A stretch of 64,000 nucleotides of DNA from Lavandula angustifolia (Eukaryota; Streptophyta; Magnoliopsida; Lamiales; Lamiaceae), in assembly GCA_028984105.1 (NCBI GenBank), contig CM054813.1, forward strand, positions 10,610,681 to 10,674,680, read 5' to 3'. How positions within the stretch are numbered: the stretch's first letter is position 1; every line of letters begins with the position of its first letter. Positions 34,101 through 45,857 of the stretch are shown piece by piece. The notes under the pieces are model-generated. The model saw nothing but the letters and a program-made list of their open reading frames with translations. It searched no databases and was not told where the DNA came from. A program made the translations under genes and the position numbers.

Positions 34101-37100
34101 GCTTACCGAATTGATCTTCTCGATGCAGCCCATTATATTGTATCGGTGCAGCCCATTTTTAAACGAATTGATCTTCTCGATGCGACTCCGAGGATAGACA
34201 TAGAGTTTTATCCGAAGATTTTTGATATAATTAATTTTTTTTAGAGTTTTGGAGGATGGTGCTTTAGAAAACGAATTTAGGAATAGGGTTTTCGGTAGCT
34301 TTTTGGATTGGAGGGTGGGTAGGAATGTAGCAAGGGCCCTCCATATGTTAACGTATCATGAGATTGAAGCGGCCGGAGATGATTCGGCTATTTGGTTTTC
34401 CGTGTCCGGGACGACTACCCGCTTTTCTTGTTTCGATTATGCCCTTGTCACGGGTTTAAAGTTTGGATCCAGCAATTTTGATCCGCATGTTCAGCAAAAT
34501 CTCAGTTCCTCGACTGTGTACAAACAGTTAAATGATTGTACACCAATAACGGGCAGATATTTGTTGTCAAAGTTCGAGAATGGAGAGTTGAGATTGGATG
34601 AGTTGGGCTATTTGAAGGTGGCTCATGTTCTAGCCTTAATTTACTTTTTTCTCGGTTATAGCGACACGAAAATAGTTGACACGTGGATTTGGGTATTAGT
34701 GGATGATCTACGTGCATTTGACCGATTCTCGTGGGGCTCCTACACTTACGGTGCGTTGAAGCACTATTGTAGTTTTGTTCCGAGAACGGCGGAACAGGCG
34801 TCCAAGAAATATCATTTCTATGGACTCGTTTGGGCACTCCAGGTGTGTTTAATGATTTTATTAATTTAATTATTAGAATTATTCATATATATCATGTACT
34901 AATCAATATTGATTTTCATTCATTGTAGATTTGGTCCTACGAGGCTATTCCAGATTTTGGAGCGATTTGTGCTGAGAGGTTGTCTACAACCGAATTTCCT
35001 CGTTGGAAGAATTGGTTCTTCGGTGGAGGACAACCAAAGAAGCTTAACAGTTTCTGGCATCGTCAGGTAAAAATATTAAATTTAAAGTTGATTTTGTTTA
35101 ATGTAGTCTAATGATAATTTTATTTAATGTAATTGCAGTTTGTTGTCCGAGATGGTCTCACACCATCCGATGCGGAGACACAAACTTATTATTGGCAGAG
35201 TGTCATTAGCGAAGATCGACTCCATATGTCCTATATTGCGGTTGAGAATCCATTACATCCGACGATCATAGGGGACCATGGGGTACGAGAGGTATACAGA
35301 TTCGGACAGCAGACACAGCGTCCGACCAGTTCTAGAGGAACCGGACAGAGGCAACGCCGTTCCACTGAAGGTGGTAAACGGGTCCGAACGGAGACTGGAG
35401 AGAGGGAGCCCGATCAACACCATATCTTCACCGTCGAAAACGTCCGTACAGTCATTAGGGATGAAAATCAAACCTTGCAGCGGAACTTGCAACAGGAACA
35501 CCGGAACTTGCGACAGGAAATAGTTCACGATGTGAAGGCACTATTTAGGTCGGTGTTTGGTCGATCTAAGAGTCGAGGATTGGGTATGACGTCCTCTCAC
35601 GCGGGTGGTAACCGTACACCACACGGTCTTGTTAGGAGTGCATCGGTGTCGATGAGACACCGTCGTGACCGAGATGAGGATATGGGAGATCACTCTCCCC
35701 GGGTTGAGGAGGAGAGAGCCACATCGGTGTACCGCCCCGTGATTGAGGAGGAGCTAGCCGCCCCGATGTACTGGCCCGAGGTTATGGATCTGGATGACGA
35801 ATCGGATAATGAGGCGGAGCAGCCGGTGATTCCACCGATGCAGGGTCGACACAGCGTATACGAGCGTGGATGTTATGCTCTGGGGTCGGTGAGGAGCATG
35901 TTTGACTATGTCGACCCTGTTTACGGAGATTGTCCGCCTCGTCAGAGGTGGTCCTACGGTGGACAACCCATGCACCCACTTCCTTTCGACGGTGGAAATT
36001 GGCGTCAGTATTATGCTCCTATTCAGGAGCAGCCTTCAGCACACCGCCCCGAGGTTGGTGCATCGTCTGCGAACCCGGTACGGGTCGAGCCAACCTTAGA
36101 GGACGACCATAATTGACTCGATGATTTTTCTGTTGATACAGTTTATCAGGTACCGTATAATATTTAATTTTTCTTTAATTTACTTTATTAATTATAACAT
36201 TTTTTTAATAAATATCATTTAATTTTAGGCTTTGACGACTCCCCGAAATAACCCGTTTGGTGCTCCAGCGATGACCGCTCCCATAATAGCTGAAAATTAT
36301 CGGCAGCACCGTTTATCTGGACTATGGTGTTTTACGATTGCTGCGAATTATCCTATCCCCCTCGATTTATTCGTCGACCTCGAGAATCCAACTAAGGAGT
36401 TAGATCAACAAACCATGGATTTATACATGGGAGCACTGAGGAAGATGAAGAGCCTCAGGGGTGTTGATGTGTTGGCTACTCCCCACTATCATCACACCGT
36501 GATTGTCGATTCGTTTTTCTTCGTAAGTAATTACTGACTTTTTTTCTTCGTAGTCAATATTTGTATTATGCTTATTAAATAATTACTGATTTTTTATTCA
36601 TTTATTTAACAGAACGTTCTTTGCGCCATTTGGAAGAAATGCATTCCGGATTCGGATTATGATATGCACGACGTGGACAACATCAGCTATGCGCATTTCT
36701 GGAAGCCGAATGCAAGTCTCATGGGTACATTCTCGGTAAAAACTTGACGGAAAATGCGCAAAAGTGGTATAGTGCCAAATACGTAAGTATTTAGCTTAGT
36801 TATTTATTTATATTATAAATTATTCATATAGTAATTAATTCTATTTTTTTGAAGCTGTTATTGCCATGTCTCTGCTTTGATCATTGGGTCACTGTTCGGA
36901 TTGACCTTGGTCATTGGAGGATTGAATTGTATGATTTGCTTGCGCACAAAGCCGATGATCATGACCGAGCACGTAGGATTCGGCAGTTGAGACCTCTATG
37001 GAAGCTGATTGGTCCATTTTTGTCGTACGGCAATTACTGGAGCCATAATGACTTTGGATATTAGGATCCTGGACCGCGGTCGCCCACTGTGCAGATTATG

Positions 37101-37289
37101 CCTCATGAGCTTCAGTTGGTACAAGTAGATGATAAGAGCTGTGGACCGATGGCCTGCATGGTAGTTGAGAGATTCATTGCCACTTACCCGACAATCAAGT
37201 GGGGGAACGAACCCGGTAATGTAGCTGTGTATCTTCGATTGATGGCTCATAAGATCTTTGACATGTGCTATACGAAGTCGGGTCTATGA
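33746..37289 (+). pseudogene. MULE-borne DUF1985 / Ulp1-like cysteine protease gene
   Basis: A likely first exon reads ATG GCC TAC CAG then GTTAGT (33746-33757). Further exons fit 34249-34842, 34929-35066, 35139-36149, 36229-36522, 36613-36782 and 36855-37289, all with GT..AG borders. The second exon encodes a DUF1985-type domain (IWFSVSGTTTRFSCFDYALV, TGLKFG). The long middle exon is hydrophilic with a Gln/Arg coiled-coil-like stretch (QTLQRNLQQEHRNLRQE). The last exon is Ulp1-like: FDHWVTVRID (His), WRIELYD (Asp) and QVDDKSCGPMACM (Gln/Cys), so the catalytic set is present. Lesions are TGA at 36114, a frameshift near 36724 and TAG at 37062. Such proteins are thought to be SUMO-type peptidases; their role in the element is unknown. 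The stretch 34161-34248 is not resolved. Confidence 0.85.
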
Positions 37290-37625
37290 TGACAATATTC
37301 GTATTTATATATTTGTATTTCATTCACATATTTGATTTATATATTTCGTATAACCAAAAATTAAAAAAAAATCTTATATTTCGTATAACCAAAAATTTTA
37401 AAAAAAAAATTTGCCGCTCGGCCGAACCGGAATCCTGCTCACCGAGCGGGATTCGTTAAGCGGAGCGGGATTCGTAATAATTTTTTTTCAAAGAATTGAT
37501 TTTCTCGATTCGAATTTTTTGGAGGACGGTGCTGTAGATTTTTGATATAATTACGAATTAACATAATACAAATTAACATAATTACGAATTCATTGATTAC
37601 TTTGACAATTATAAATTACGATATA
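37290..37625. repeat. Central MULE spacer with GAGCGGGATT motifs and a duplicated segment
   Basis: Between the 3' ends of the two convergent genes, 37412-37470 carries GAGCGGGATTCG copies and GCTCGGCCGAACCGGAATCC, also found at about 34080. The following GAATTGATTTTCTCGAT and TTTTGGAGGACGGTGCT match sequence just upstream of and in the ULP exon (34107-34265). The rest is AT-rich. Confidence 0.75.
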
Positions 37626-39918
37626 CTAAAATGCTTCCGACTCTGGTGATTCCGGCACATCCGTTCCCGGCACATCCGTTCCCGGACACTTCCTCCTAGT
37701 ATGCCCAACCACACCACATATGCTGCATTTTTCGGACCGCGTGTTCTCCCACTAGATGTACTTGCTTCGGCTCCTGAGGGTCGTCTACTGTTCTTCGGTC
37801 TCCTTGCCTGACGCGTAATTAATGGCGGCAACACGACCATTGAGGCCACATCTTCCGGCACCCGCCAATTACGCATGGGTGCTACCGGATATAGTGTTCC
37901 GGCATAAATCATCCTCCAATTCTCAGTCTTGTATGCATCTGACACGAAATCTAGTAGATTTAGTCCGGCAACCCTATAGATAAAATTTTTGTTAATACAC
38001 AAGTCCGGAACAACCCTATAGACGAAAAAACAATTATACCTGATAGCCGCACAAGCATGCGAACACGGGATCTCATCGAGTTGCCACTCACGACATTCAC
38101 AATCGTTTCTGCTGATTTGAACTCTCCATTGATACGTTCCGTCGTGAACCTTGAATTTGTCTCCGTTCACTAACACAACAGTGAAACTATGTGAACGGTC
38201 CTCCGACGGAGCTAACTTTAGCTCTGCAGCAATTGTAAGCGGATTATCTCGTGCCATGGCTTTTGCTCGACGTTGGTCACACCACTGTTCCACCATGTGA
38301 CCTATTGCCTCGATCATAGAGCATATCGGCAGACGTCGTGCTGTGAGCAGTCTCGAGTTGATGGATTCAGCTATGTTTGAGGTGAGCTGACTATACCGGC
38401 GAACGGGAGACTTCGATCTAGACCACTTTTCCGGTCCGACATCTATTAACTTCTCGTATGCCTCAGGATAGGCATGACGAATCCCTTCTATCGCACGATC
38501 GAAATCATACATCTTATAAGCATAGGCAGCATCATGATACATCTTGATAAGCGTCTGACCATATCGTGTAAGCTTATTCTGAAGATGATAGTAACAAGTG
38601 CCATGAGCTGCTTCCGGATAAACAGCCTCTACCGCGTTAGCTATGCTCCGGTGTTGATCGGATATGATTATTAAATTGGTTGGCATCGTAAATGCTTCTC
38701 TGAGTCCGGACATGAACCACATCCAAGAGTAATCGTTCTCAATTGGACCCACACCAAAGGCTAGTGGAAATATTTGGTCGTTGTCGTCTATCGTAGCAGC
38801 CACAAATAACACTCCTTTATTCCTTCCTTTCAAGTGAGTCGCGTCGACCACAATCAGATCTCGGAGATTAAATACCCACGGGGCACGAATAATTGTTGGA
38901 AACGACCTTCTAAATCGACTTCGAGATCAGTCATTGTACCTGGATTCGTTGTTTTTAGTACGTAGAGGTAACTAGGAAGCATCTTGAACGAATCTGAGTG
39001 CCCGCCATAAATCATCGCCACAGCACAATTACGGGCTCGTAGAGCAACACTATAGCTTGCTTGAATGCCGAATTCACTCTGGATAGATGCCATAATTTCT
39101 TTCGGTTTTAGGACAGATTTTTTGACGGCGCATTCGCCGAGCAACATAAGCAGCTAGCGCCTTTGCACGAATCCTTCTTGGACCAGTCTGTGAAAAATCT
39201 CGATTACATGTGTGTTCGGCATGCAAGCAGTTTATAACCCACAACATATCTCTGCGAAATGACGCCCGTAGAAAAAATGGACAGTCACGACTCCGTCTGC
39301 ATTTATACTCAACCCGACCACTGTCAGAACGAGCCACCCTAAAATCGAGACCTTGTTCCATGTGTCGAAGTGCAACAGCAGCAAACAAATCCGCCTTCTC
39401 CCAGAATGTCGCACCTTCACGGAGTGGATAGTCCACAACATGATCCAGATCTCGAACCATAGGTGAATCCGATGCATCGAGAGGAACGAGAGGAAGTAAA
39501 CCGTCATTTACTTCTTCGGTGCCACCATATATTATTTCGTTGCTTGGAAGGGCACGGTTGTCCGGCATGAGCATAGATATCAGTTGATTCACACCACCTT
39601 CACGTCGGATCCATGCCGCAAAGTCGTCAAACGTACATTGATTTAATGCACCAGACACCTCATCTTTTCTTCTTCGGATGAACTATCTAAAATATTTTCT
39701 TCATCACTGTCGGATACAACATGGGTATCCTCTTCGCGAAAAAAGGTTTCCTGTTCGCGAAAATTCTCAGCCCAATTGCTACCACCCGCTTGATCTTTAA
39801 AATTGAACCTTGAACCAAATTGCTCAACAACATTGGGTGTATGATAAGGTTGAGCATTAGAGTGCTCGAGAAATAAAGTCGGCTCGATTTGTGTAGTATA
39901 AAGACGAATTAGGTCCAT
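37626..39918 (-). pseudogene. MULE transposase pseudogene
   Basis: The order of domains is that of plant MuDR/MULE transposases. An acidic N-terminus comes first. A MuDR-type zinc-binding domain follows (YKCRRSRDCPFFLRASF, LHAEHTC), then a linker. The catalytic domain has VVDATHLKGR (first Asp), LIIISDQHRS (second Asp, 62 residues on) and NIAESINSR (Glu, 97 residues further), with GTCYYHL between. A SWIM zinc finger (CECREWQLDEIPCSH) and a C-terminal zinc knuckle (CSICGVVGHTRRKC) complete it. Frame changes near 39655, 39130, 38855 and 37735 are needed to read it through, so the present copy cannot make the full protein although all signature residues survive. Confidence 0.92.
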
Positions 39919-40280
39919 ATCGGTCGCGAGAATGGACCTAATCTTGAGACCATGACTAGAAACGTAGGTGTAATAAATTTCATAATTTGACGAAAGTGAA
40001 AAGGGATTAAGATTGTATTGAATGAACTGTATTAAAATTGGGATACAAACACTGTTCCCAGGAATTCAGACAACTCTAACTTCACCGCCAATATACTCGG
40101 ACAAATTGTTAAATTGCCCGTTAAAATGAACAATAATATTATACCAACTATCCATTTTTTTTTATGAAACGAGGAAGCAAAATTCTACATAAATAATTCG
40201 TAGTTGAAAATCAAAAGAAAGAGGAGTGAGTGTGTTCGATTTTGGACTTCAATCACGGTATTAATCGATAAAATCACGAT
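39919..40280 (-). other. Upstream region of the MULE transposase gene
   Basis: AT-rich DNA between the transposase start and the right motif array; presumably leader and promoter. No clear TATA box was chosen. Confidence 0.4.
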
Positions 40281-40690
40281 TTTGAAATGAGCGGGATTAG
40301 AAATGGGCGAGCGGGATTCAGTGACCGGGATTCAGCACGAGCTGTCAAGTCAAAAAAGTTGAGCGGGATCCTGCGAGCGGGATTCTGCTCCCCGCGAGCG
40401 GGACTGGATCCCGCTCGTCCCGCGGCGCCACGTCAAATCCCGCTCGTCTACATCAAATCCCTCGTCAAATCCCGCGGCGCCACATCAAATCTTGCTCGTC
40501 AAAAAAGTTAAAATCCCGCTCGTGTACATCGAATCCCGCTCGACGAGCAGGATTTCACCGCGAGCGGGATTTCACCGCTCGAGCGGGATTCCACGTGGCC
40601 ACGCGGGATCGGCTCGGCCTGCCACGTGGCAGAGCGGGATTCCACGTGGCCGAGCGGGATTCGGTCAGTGCGTGAGCGGGATTCGGAGTT
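40281..40690. repeat. Right array of GAGCGGGATT motifs (MULE)
   Basis: About fourteen copies of GAGCGGG or its complement lie within 410 bases, in both orientations, interleaved with CCACGTGGC palindromes. Spacing is irregular. Confidence 0.88.
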
Positions 40691-40739
40691 AATCATTTGC
40701 GCACGAAATGAAGCAAAATAACGGTTTTGCAGGCTAACA

Positions 40740-40851
40740 AGTCTGAAAAGTGAGAATATTTAAGTAAAATTGGGTATTTTGTGTATCAATTATAAGGTTT
40801 GGGTAAAATTGCCTTTTCGATTTCCGATCTGGGTATTTAAGAAATTCGCTC
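40740..40851 (-). repeat. Right terminal inverted repeat of the MULE
   Basis: Ends GGTATTTAAGAAATTCGCTC immediately before the TTATATAAA duplication and is the degenerate inverted partner of the left end. Confidence 0.75.
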
Positions 40852-40860
40852 TTATATAAA

Positions 40861-42552
40861 ATACATTCCTAATGACATAATTAAGGTTTACATAATCTTA
40901 GAATCATAGATTAATAAACAAGGGCCTTTTAACATACATCATATTTGAATCGTGTTTTCAAGAATGAATTTGCCTAAATAACACTCTTGAAAAAAAGTAT
41001 TCCCCAAATAACATTATTTTAAAAATATTTCCCAAACTAATACTCTTTTTTTACCATATAGTCATTTTTACCAAATAATTATCTTAATGAAAAATACTTT
41101 TTATTTCTTACACCTATAAAAATAATAAAAAGACACACTTGTTGTAAATAAATTTCCACATATTTTTTCAATAAAATGTATTTTAATTTTTTATTTATTT
41201 TGCAAGTAAATAAAAAAGGTTGCCGTATCTTTCAAATTAAAATGATTTTTTTATTTGATTACTTTTTACATTTAATTCTTATCTCAAACAAAAAAATTAT
41301 TTATAAAATATTTATTTTTATTTAAAAAACACAGAGAATTTTTATGAATTTAGTTAAATTAAAATAAAATGTAATTATTGCAATTAGGTTGGAAAGGTGT
41401 CTTTCATATTTTCCAAATAAAAATAATATAATTTTAGTTACTTTAGAAATAAATAAGCAAAATTTTCGTATTTTCCAAGTGAAAATAAAGTTCTTTACAT
41501 TTTTTTGTTCCTAAAAATACTAGCATAATAATTAAATGAAAAAATAGAAAGTATTTTTCATAGTATTTATTTGGTAGAAGTGATTAGGTGGCAAAAGAAT
41601 ATTAGTTTCAGAATTATTTTTGAAAAAGAGTGTTATTTTGAAAATTATTTATTTAGAAAGAGTTAATTTGGCAGTTGCCTCTGTTTTCAATAACATCAAA
41701 ATGTATAAATTAATTAATGGTAGAAATCACATTTATGCCTTCTTAATTAGATGAAAGAAAAAGATCCGGAAATCCTTTACCAATTAATTAGTCTTGTCAA
41801 CTGGAGTATATTGCATGTAATCTTATCCACATATATAAATGCATATCGAGTCCAAAATTGACTTATTAAGATTAATAAATTATCCTAATTAATAATTGTA
41901 GTAGCAAGTGTTGCCTTGAGTCCTTGACCAATACGTCTATTAACACTAGCAAACGCTTTTCATAATACCACGAAGATCCCATTATTGCTCTTTCAAGATA
42001 AGATCGACAGCAGGATTTTTGCAATTTCATATGATGTTTGAAATTCAAAATTTGGAGTCCAAGAAATGAAAGAACAAATTAGATAGTCAATATCTAACGC
42101 GTATTCAAGAATCCAGTTTTCTCTATTTCTCATTTTGCCATAAGCTTCCTCCCTCTCCCTAGTTAATCATAGAGCTACCAAAAATTTCGGGCCGATAAAC
42201 TCGGTTAGATGAGGGTGTGTTTGCAAATGCTTTTTTTAAGTATTTATATATTTTTTAATTGTATAAATAGATTTTAGTGTTTGCAAAAATCGATTCTCTA
42301 CACCACCTTCTATAAAATTAAATAGTTAAATTGTTTAAACCCGTCATAAGCGCCTATAAAGATGTTTTTGGTGCTTAAAGCATAATCATTTTCGTATTTA
42401 CCAAAAATAGACTTTTTTAATATTTATTCCAAAAATCCCCTAAATTTTGCTTAGCAACAATTATTTTCAACTTTAATAAAAAACAAATAAGAAATGCTTA
42501 TAATAACCATTTGCAAACACATCCTAACAGATCGACCATCTCATGAATTCAC
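40861..42552. other. AT-rich intergenic DNA
   Basis: No gene recognised. The stretch 41980-42110 (ATTATTGCTCTTTCAAGATA, CATATGATGTTTGAAATTCA) resembles parts of 12600-13990. The rest is low-complexity AT-rich DNA. Confidence 0.45.
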
Positions 42553-43499
42553 AGGGGCTGAACGGTACGGTATACCAAATTTTTTTTTCATACCGTATAC
42601 CGTACCGAAAATAGTGGTATGGAAGTTTTACATACAGTTACCGTACCATACTGTGTGTTATACCGATGTTTGGTATACCGAACCTTCGGTATCGAAATTG
42701 ATCATACCATATACCATACCGTCTTGTTGGTATACCTTATCGATCTTCTATATTCCGTAAAGTACAATAAAACAGACATTACGATATATCGAATATTGAC
42801 GGTATATTGATATATCATGGTATACAAAAATTCAAAATTATACCCTAATATATAATACGCATGTGAATATTTTTTATCTACAAGCATATTTATTTATATT
42901 TAAATATATAATACATGTATGTGGATATTATTTAATAAAATAAATATATTTTATGTATTTCTTATTTAAATATATAGATGTATAATACGTGTAAAGAGTA
43001 CATCTATTATTTTGTTATATCATTCTTACTAATATTTTGTACTCCCTCCGTTCTATTAGTAGTGTCCCATTCTTTTCGGCACAGTTATTAAGAAAATTTT
43101 ATTTTATGGTGTGTATTGTTTGACTTTTGAGTGGTTGATTCTTGTCCAATTTTTTTTTTATCTTTTTTAGAAATAGAACACTTCTAATAGGACAACCAAA
43201 AAAGGGAAATGAGACACTACTAATGGGACGGATGGAGTATATGATTATTGTTACTGGTCAATGATTATACATAAATTATTATAAAACATATTAAAGCTTA
43301 GAAATACTTATATATAAAAATATACGGTATGGATCGGTATACCTCAATATGTAAAAGTTCATACTGTTATCATACCAAAAAAAAAATGATATTGTATCAT
43401 ACCATACCGAAATTACGATATACCAATAAAATCGATATTTTCGATATATTTTCAATATGGTATGTGCGGTATATCGATTTTTCGGTATATTTATCCACC
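42553..43499. mobile_element. hAT-like non-autonomous element rich in GGTATACC motifs
   Basis: Both flanks carry many GGTACGGTATACC and CATACCGTATACC motifs in both orientations around an AT-rich centre, as seen in plant hAT-type MITEs. Terminal repeats are weak and no target duplication was confirmed, so the borders are approximate. A Stowaway-like MITE is nested inside. Confidence 0.5.
43042..43237. mobile_element. Stowaway-like MITE nested in the hAT-like element (196 bp)
   Basis: Ends CTCCCTCCGTTCTATTAGTA and, at the right, TACTAATGGGACGGATGGAG are inverted repeats; TA lies on both sides (43040-43041 and 43238-43239). Confidence 0.85.
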
Positions 43500-45740
43500 A
43501 ATAGATGTGACGGGTGATAAAGTAATTGAATCTAATCTTTTACGGACCATCGGGTCAAACTCGTCCACAAATTGAATTATCTACATTAAATTTTTTTAAT
43601 TTTAAATTATATTAAATAACAAAAGTCAAAAAACAAAGAAAAGATTTCACCATACGCTGAACACAACCATTGCTTTTGAGTATAACCACTACTGATGTGC
43701 TACATGATTATTTTTATTTTTAAAAGTATAATTTATAGGAATAAGCTAATAGGTTGGTTTAGTTCATAACCTATCAGTTTTTTCAATCCAAAACCCAATC
43801 AACCCTCTTGGATCACTGGGTCGAGTTATTTAGGTTTCATTGTTTTGGGCACAAGATTATGAGCCCAACGTAGTTCGAACTACGGGTAAATTGGGCATAT
43901 CAATCGAAACGGACTATTTTAGACCTTATTTCAACCTTAATAACAAACTTTCAATTTGATCGACAACCTTTAAATCTATCAAAGATTAAAAAGTAATATG
44001 AAAGTTGACTTACTAATATGGAGTACATAATATCATATATTCATCACATTACAAACATGTGTAAAATTAAATCATAAAATGCCAATAGTTTATGAGTTCC
44101 TTTGAAATTAAATAATTAATTACTATAATAAAGAGCTTAACGCCTTTATGCTAATAATGGTATATATCCAATCTTGTATAATGGGGATGCTTCACTTAGC
44201 GTTGAAGATTCCATTTCTTTAGATAATAAAGGAAAACAATTTGTTTAATTCTTGTTCAATCTTTGGTGGCTTTTAATTTATTTATTACCCAAATTCTAAA
44301 TTATGATTAATTTTATTGTGTATGTAACTGCAAAGTATTAAATTATTAAAGTGTACACAATTTAGATAATTTAATGTCCAATAAGATTATAAAACAAGTA
44401 GTTGAGCGAATGGTGGGAAACAACGAATACCAACAAATGCTGAATTCCTTATAATTTAATTGTTCTACAAAAGGGCATAATAACTTTATATATGTATGTA
44501 TATGTATACATTTATAATGTATGTACTAATACATAATTTGAGGTGTTTGGCAAGAAAATAAACATTATCCTCTTGATAGCCACTTCACGGGTTGGATTAA
44601 ATTAAACACAATAATTTGTTAGCATAGTAGGTGACTAAAGAACAATAATTAATTAAGCACGTATACACCAATTCCTTTGTTTGATTGATTCCTTGGCCTT
44701 CTCTAGTAATTTTTTGTAGAATTAGTGGTGGATTAGGTTAGTATAAGAACGAAGATCATAAACTCGAGTTCCATTATCGTCATTTGGTTGAGATTGTCAC
44801 ACATAGCTCATAATATAAATTATGACAAACCTTTATATATTGATATGAGACGTAATTAGGTAAGTCATTAATAAGGTAATTTTTACTACATTTTATAGTT
44901 AAACCTTTTAAAGTAATAAACTTGGGATCGAAAAAATATTCGTTTAACGAGGTTATTATTTTATTGAATATTATTTTAGTTCATTGATCTAAGTAGAGAC
45001 TAAAAAATTATTATCTAAACGAATTGATCTAAATAGAGACTAAAAAAAATTATTATCTAAACGAGGTTATTACTCTATTAAATTTTATTTTATTGAGATT
45101 TAATTTATGAGTTAGGTTAGATTCAAACAAAAATTGATATACAGTAGTAATTTTTTTTTGGTAAATTCGTCCACCTTACCGACCAGACCATCCATTTCAA
45201 AAGTGCGTTGTTTTATTAGATGCGAATTGAATTGGTGGGTATGGTGAAGGAAAAAAGGTGTTAAATAGTCCAAATTAGAATAATAAATAAATGGTTTAAC
45301 GACTTTATCAAAAGGGTTAGCAATAATAATCAAATATGGGGGCCATTGTTAGCAATAATCTTTGGGCCACAATTGCAAATTTTTGTCGGACATTTGTGAC
45401 TTAGACGCCGTTACGGTTATAACCCCTCATAGTAAGATGCCTAAATTATGATCGAAAATATTTCTGTATCCCAATTCTCAAATAGTGCCTTACGTTTTAC
45501 GATCATAAAACATAAAAAATGCGATACATAATATGAGTATAAATTGTGTGGTTTAAAATTTTTTCATCATGCATGAACATATATTTCTTCCATGTAATAA
45601 AAAAATCAAATAAGAAAAAAAAACAACTTCCAACCGAAGCCCATAAATGTCATTTGATGTCACTTTATGTCATTTTATTGAAAGTCAATTAAATTAATCT
45701 CAACCGCCGTGAACTAACGCCGTTAGTTTATTCCATCCCC
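43500..45740. other. AT-rich intergenic DNA upstream of the WVD2-like gene
   Basis: No gene recognised. Around 44930-45090 a ~40-bp unit (TTGATCTAAATAGAGACTAA, then ATTATTATCTAAACGA) is repeated in tandem. Confidence 0.45.
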
Positions 45741-45857
45741 TCTATAACTACCTGCAACTACAGAAGACGGACAAAGCCGCCGGCACAAACTACACACGTT
45801 GCGAGTTCAACAAATCTACTTGATAGGGAAAGCCCAGAAGCCAAACAAACCAAAAAG
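45741..45857 (+). other. Probable 5' UTR exon of the WVD2-like gene
   Basis: A CTATAACTA motif precedes a C/A-rich leader (ACTACAGAAGACGGACAAAG) ending in a GT donor at 45858 (AAAAAG then GTTTGATTTT). This is a typical non-coding first exon followed by a leader intron reaching to about 47020. Confidence 0.45.

Larger units (their letters stand above)
33109..40851. mobile_element. Mutator-like element (MULE) carrying a Ulp1-like protease gene, 7743 bp
   Basis: TTATATAAA occurs directly before (33100-33108) and after (40852-40860) the element, a perfect 9-bp target duplication as expected for MULEs. The terminal ~100 bases are degenerate inverted repeats sharing TACACAAAATACCCAA and ACTTA. Inside are two convergent genes: a DUF1985/Ulp1-protease gene (+) and a MULE transposase gene (-). 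GAGCGGGATT motif arrays lie near both ends and between the gene 3' ends. ULP-carrying MULEs (Kaonashi-like) are known in Arabidopsis and other dicots. Both genes have lesions, so this copy is probably no longer autonomous. Confidence 0.95.

Noticed and set aside
33746..37289. ULP gene as a normal host SUMO protease
   Set aside because: It lies between MULE ends with a 9-bp duplication, carries DUF1985 and has lesions.
38474..38674. + strand frames opposite the MULE transposase
   Set aside because: Shadows of the - strand transposase, which carries all recognised domains.
44930..45090. Short tandem unit as a regulatory array
   Set aside because: Only two to three AT-rich copies; nothing links it to a gene.
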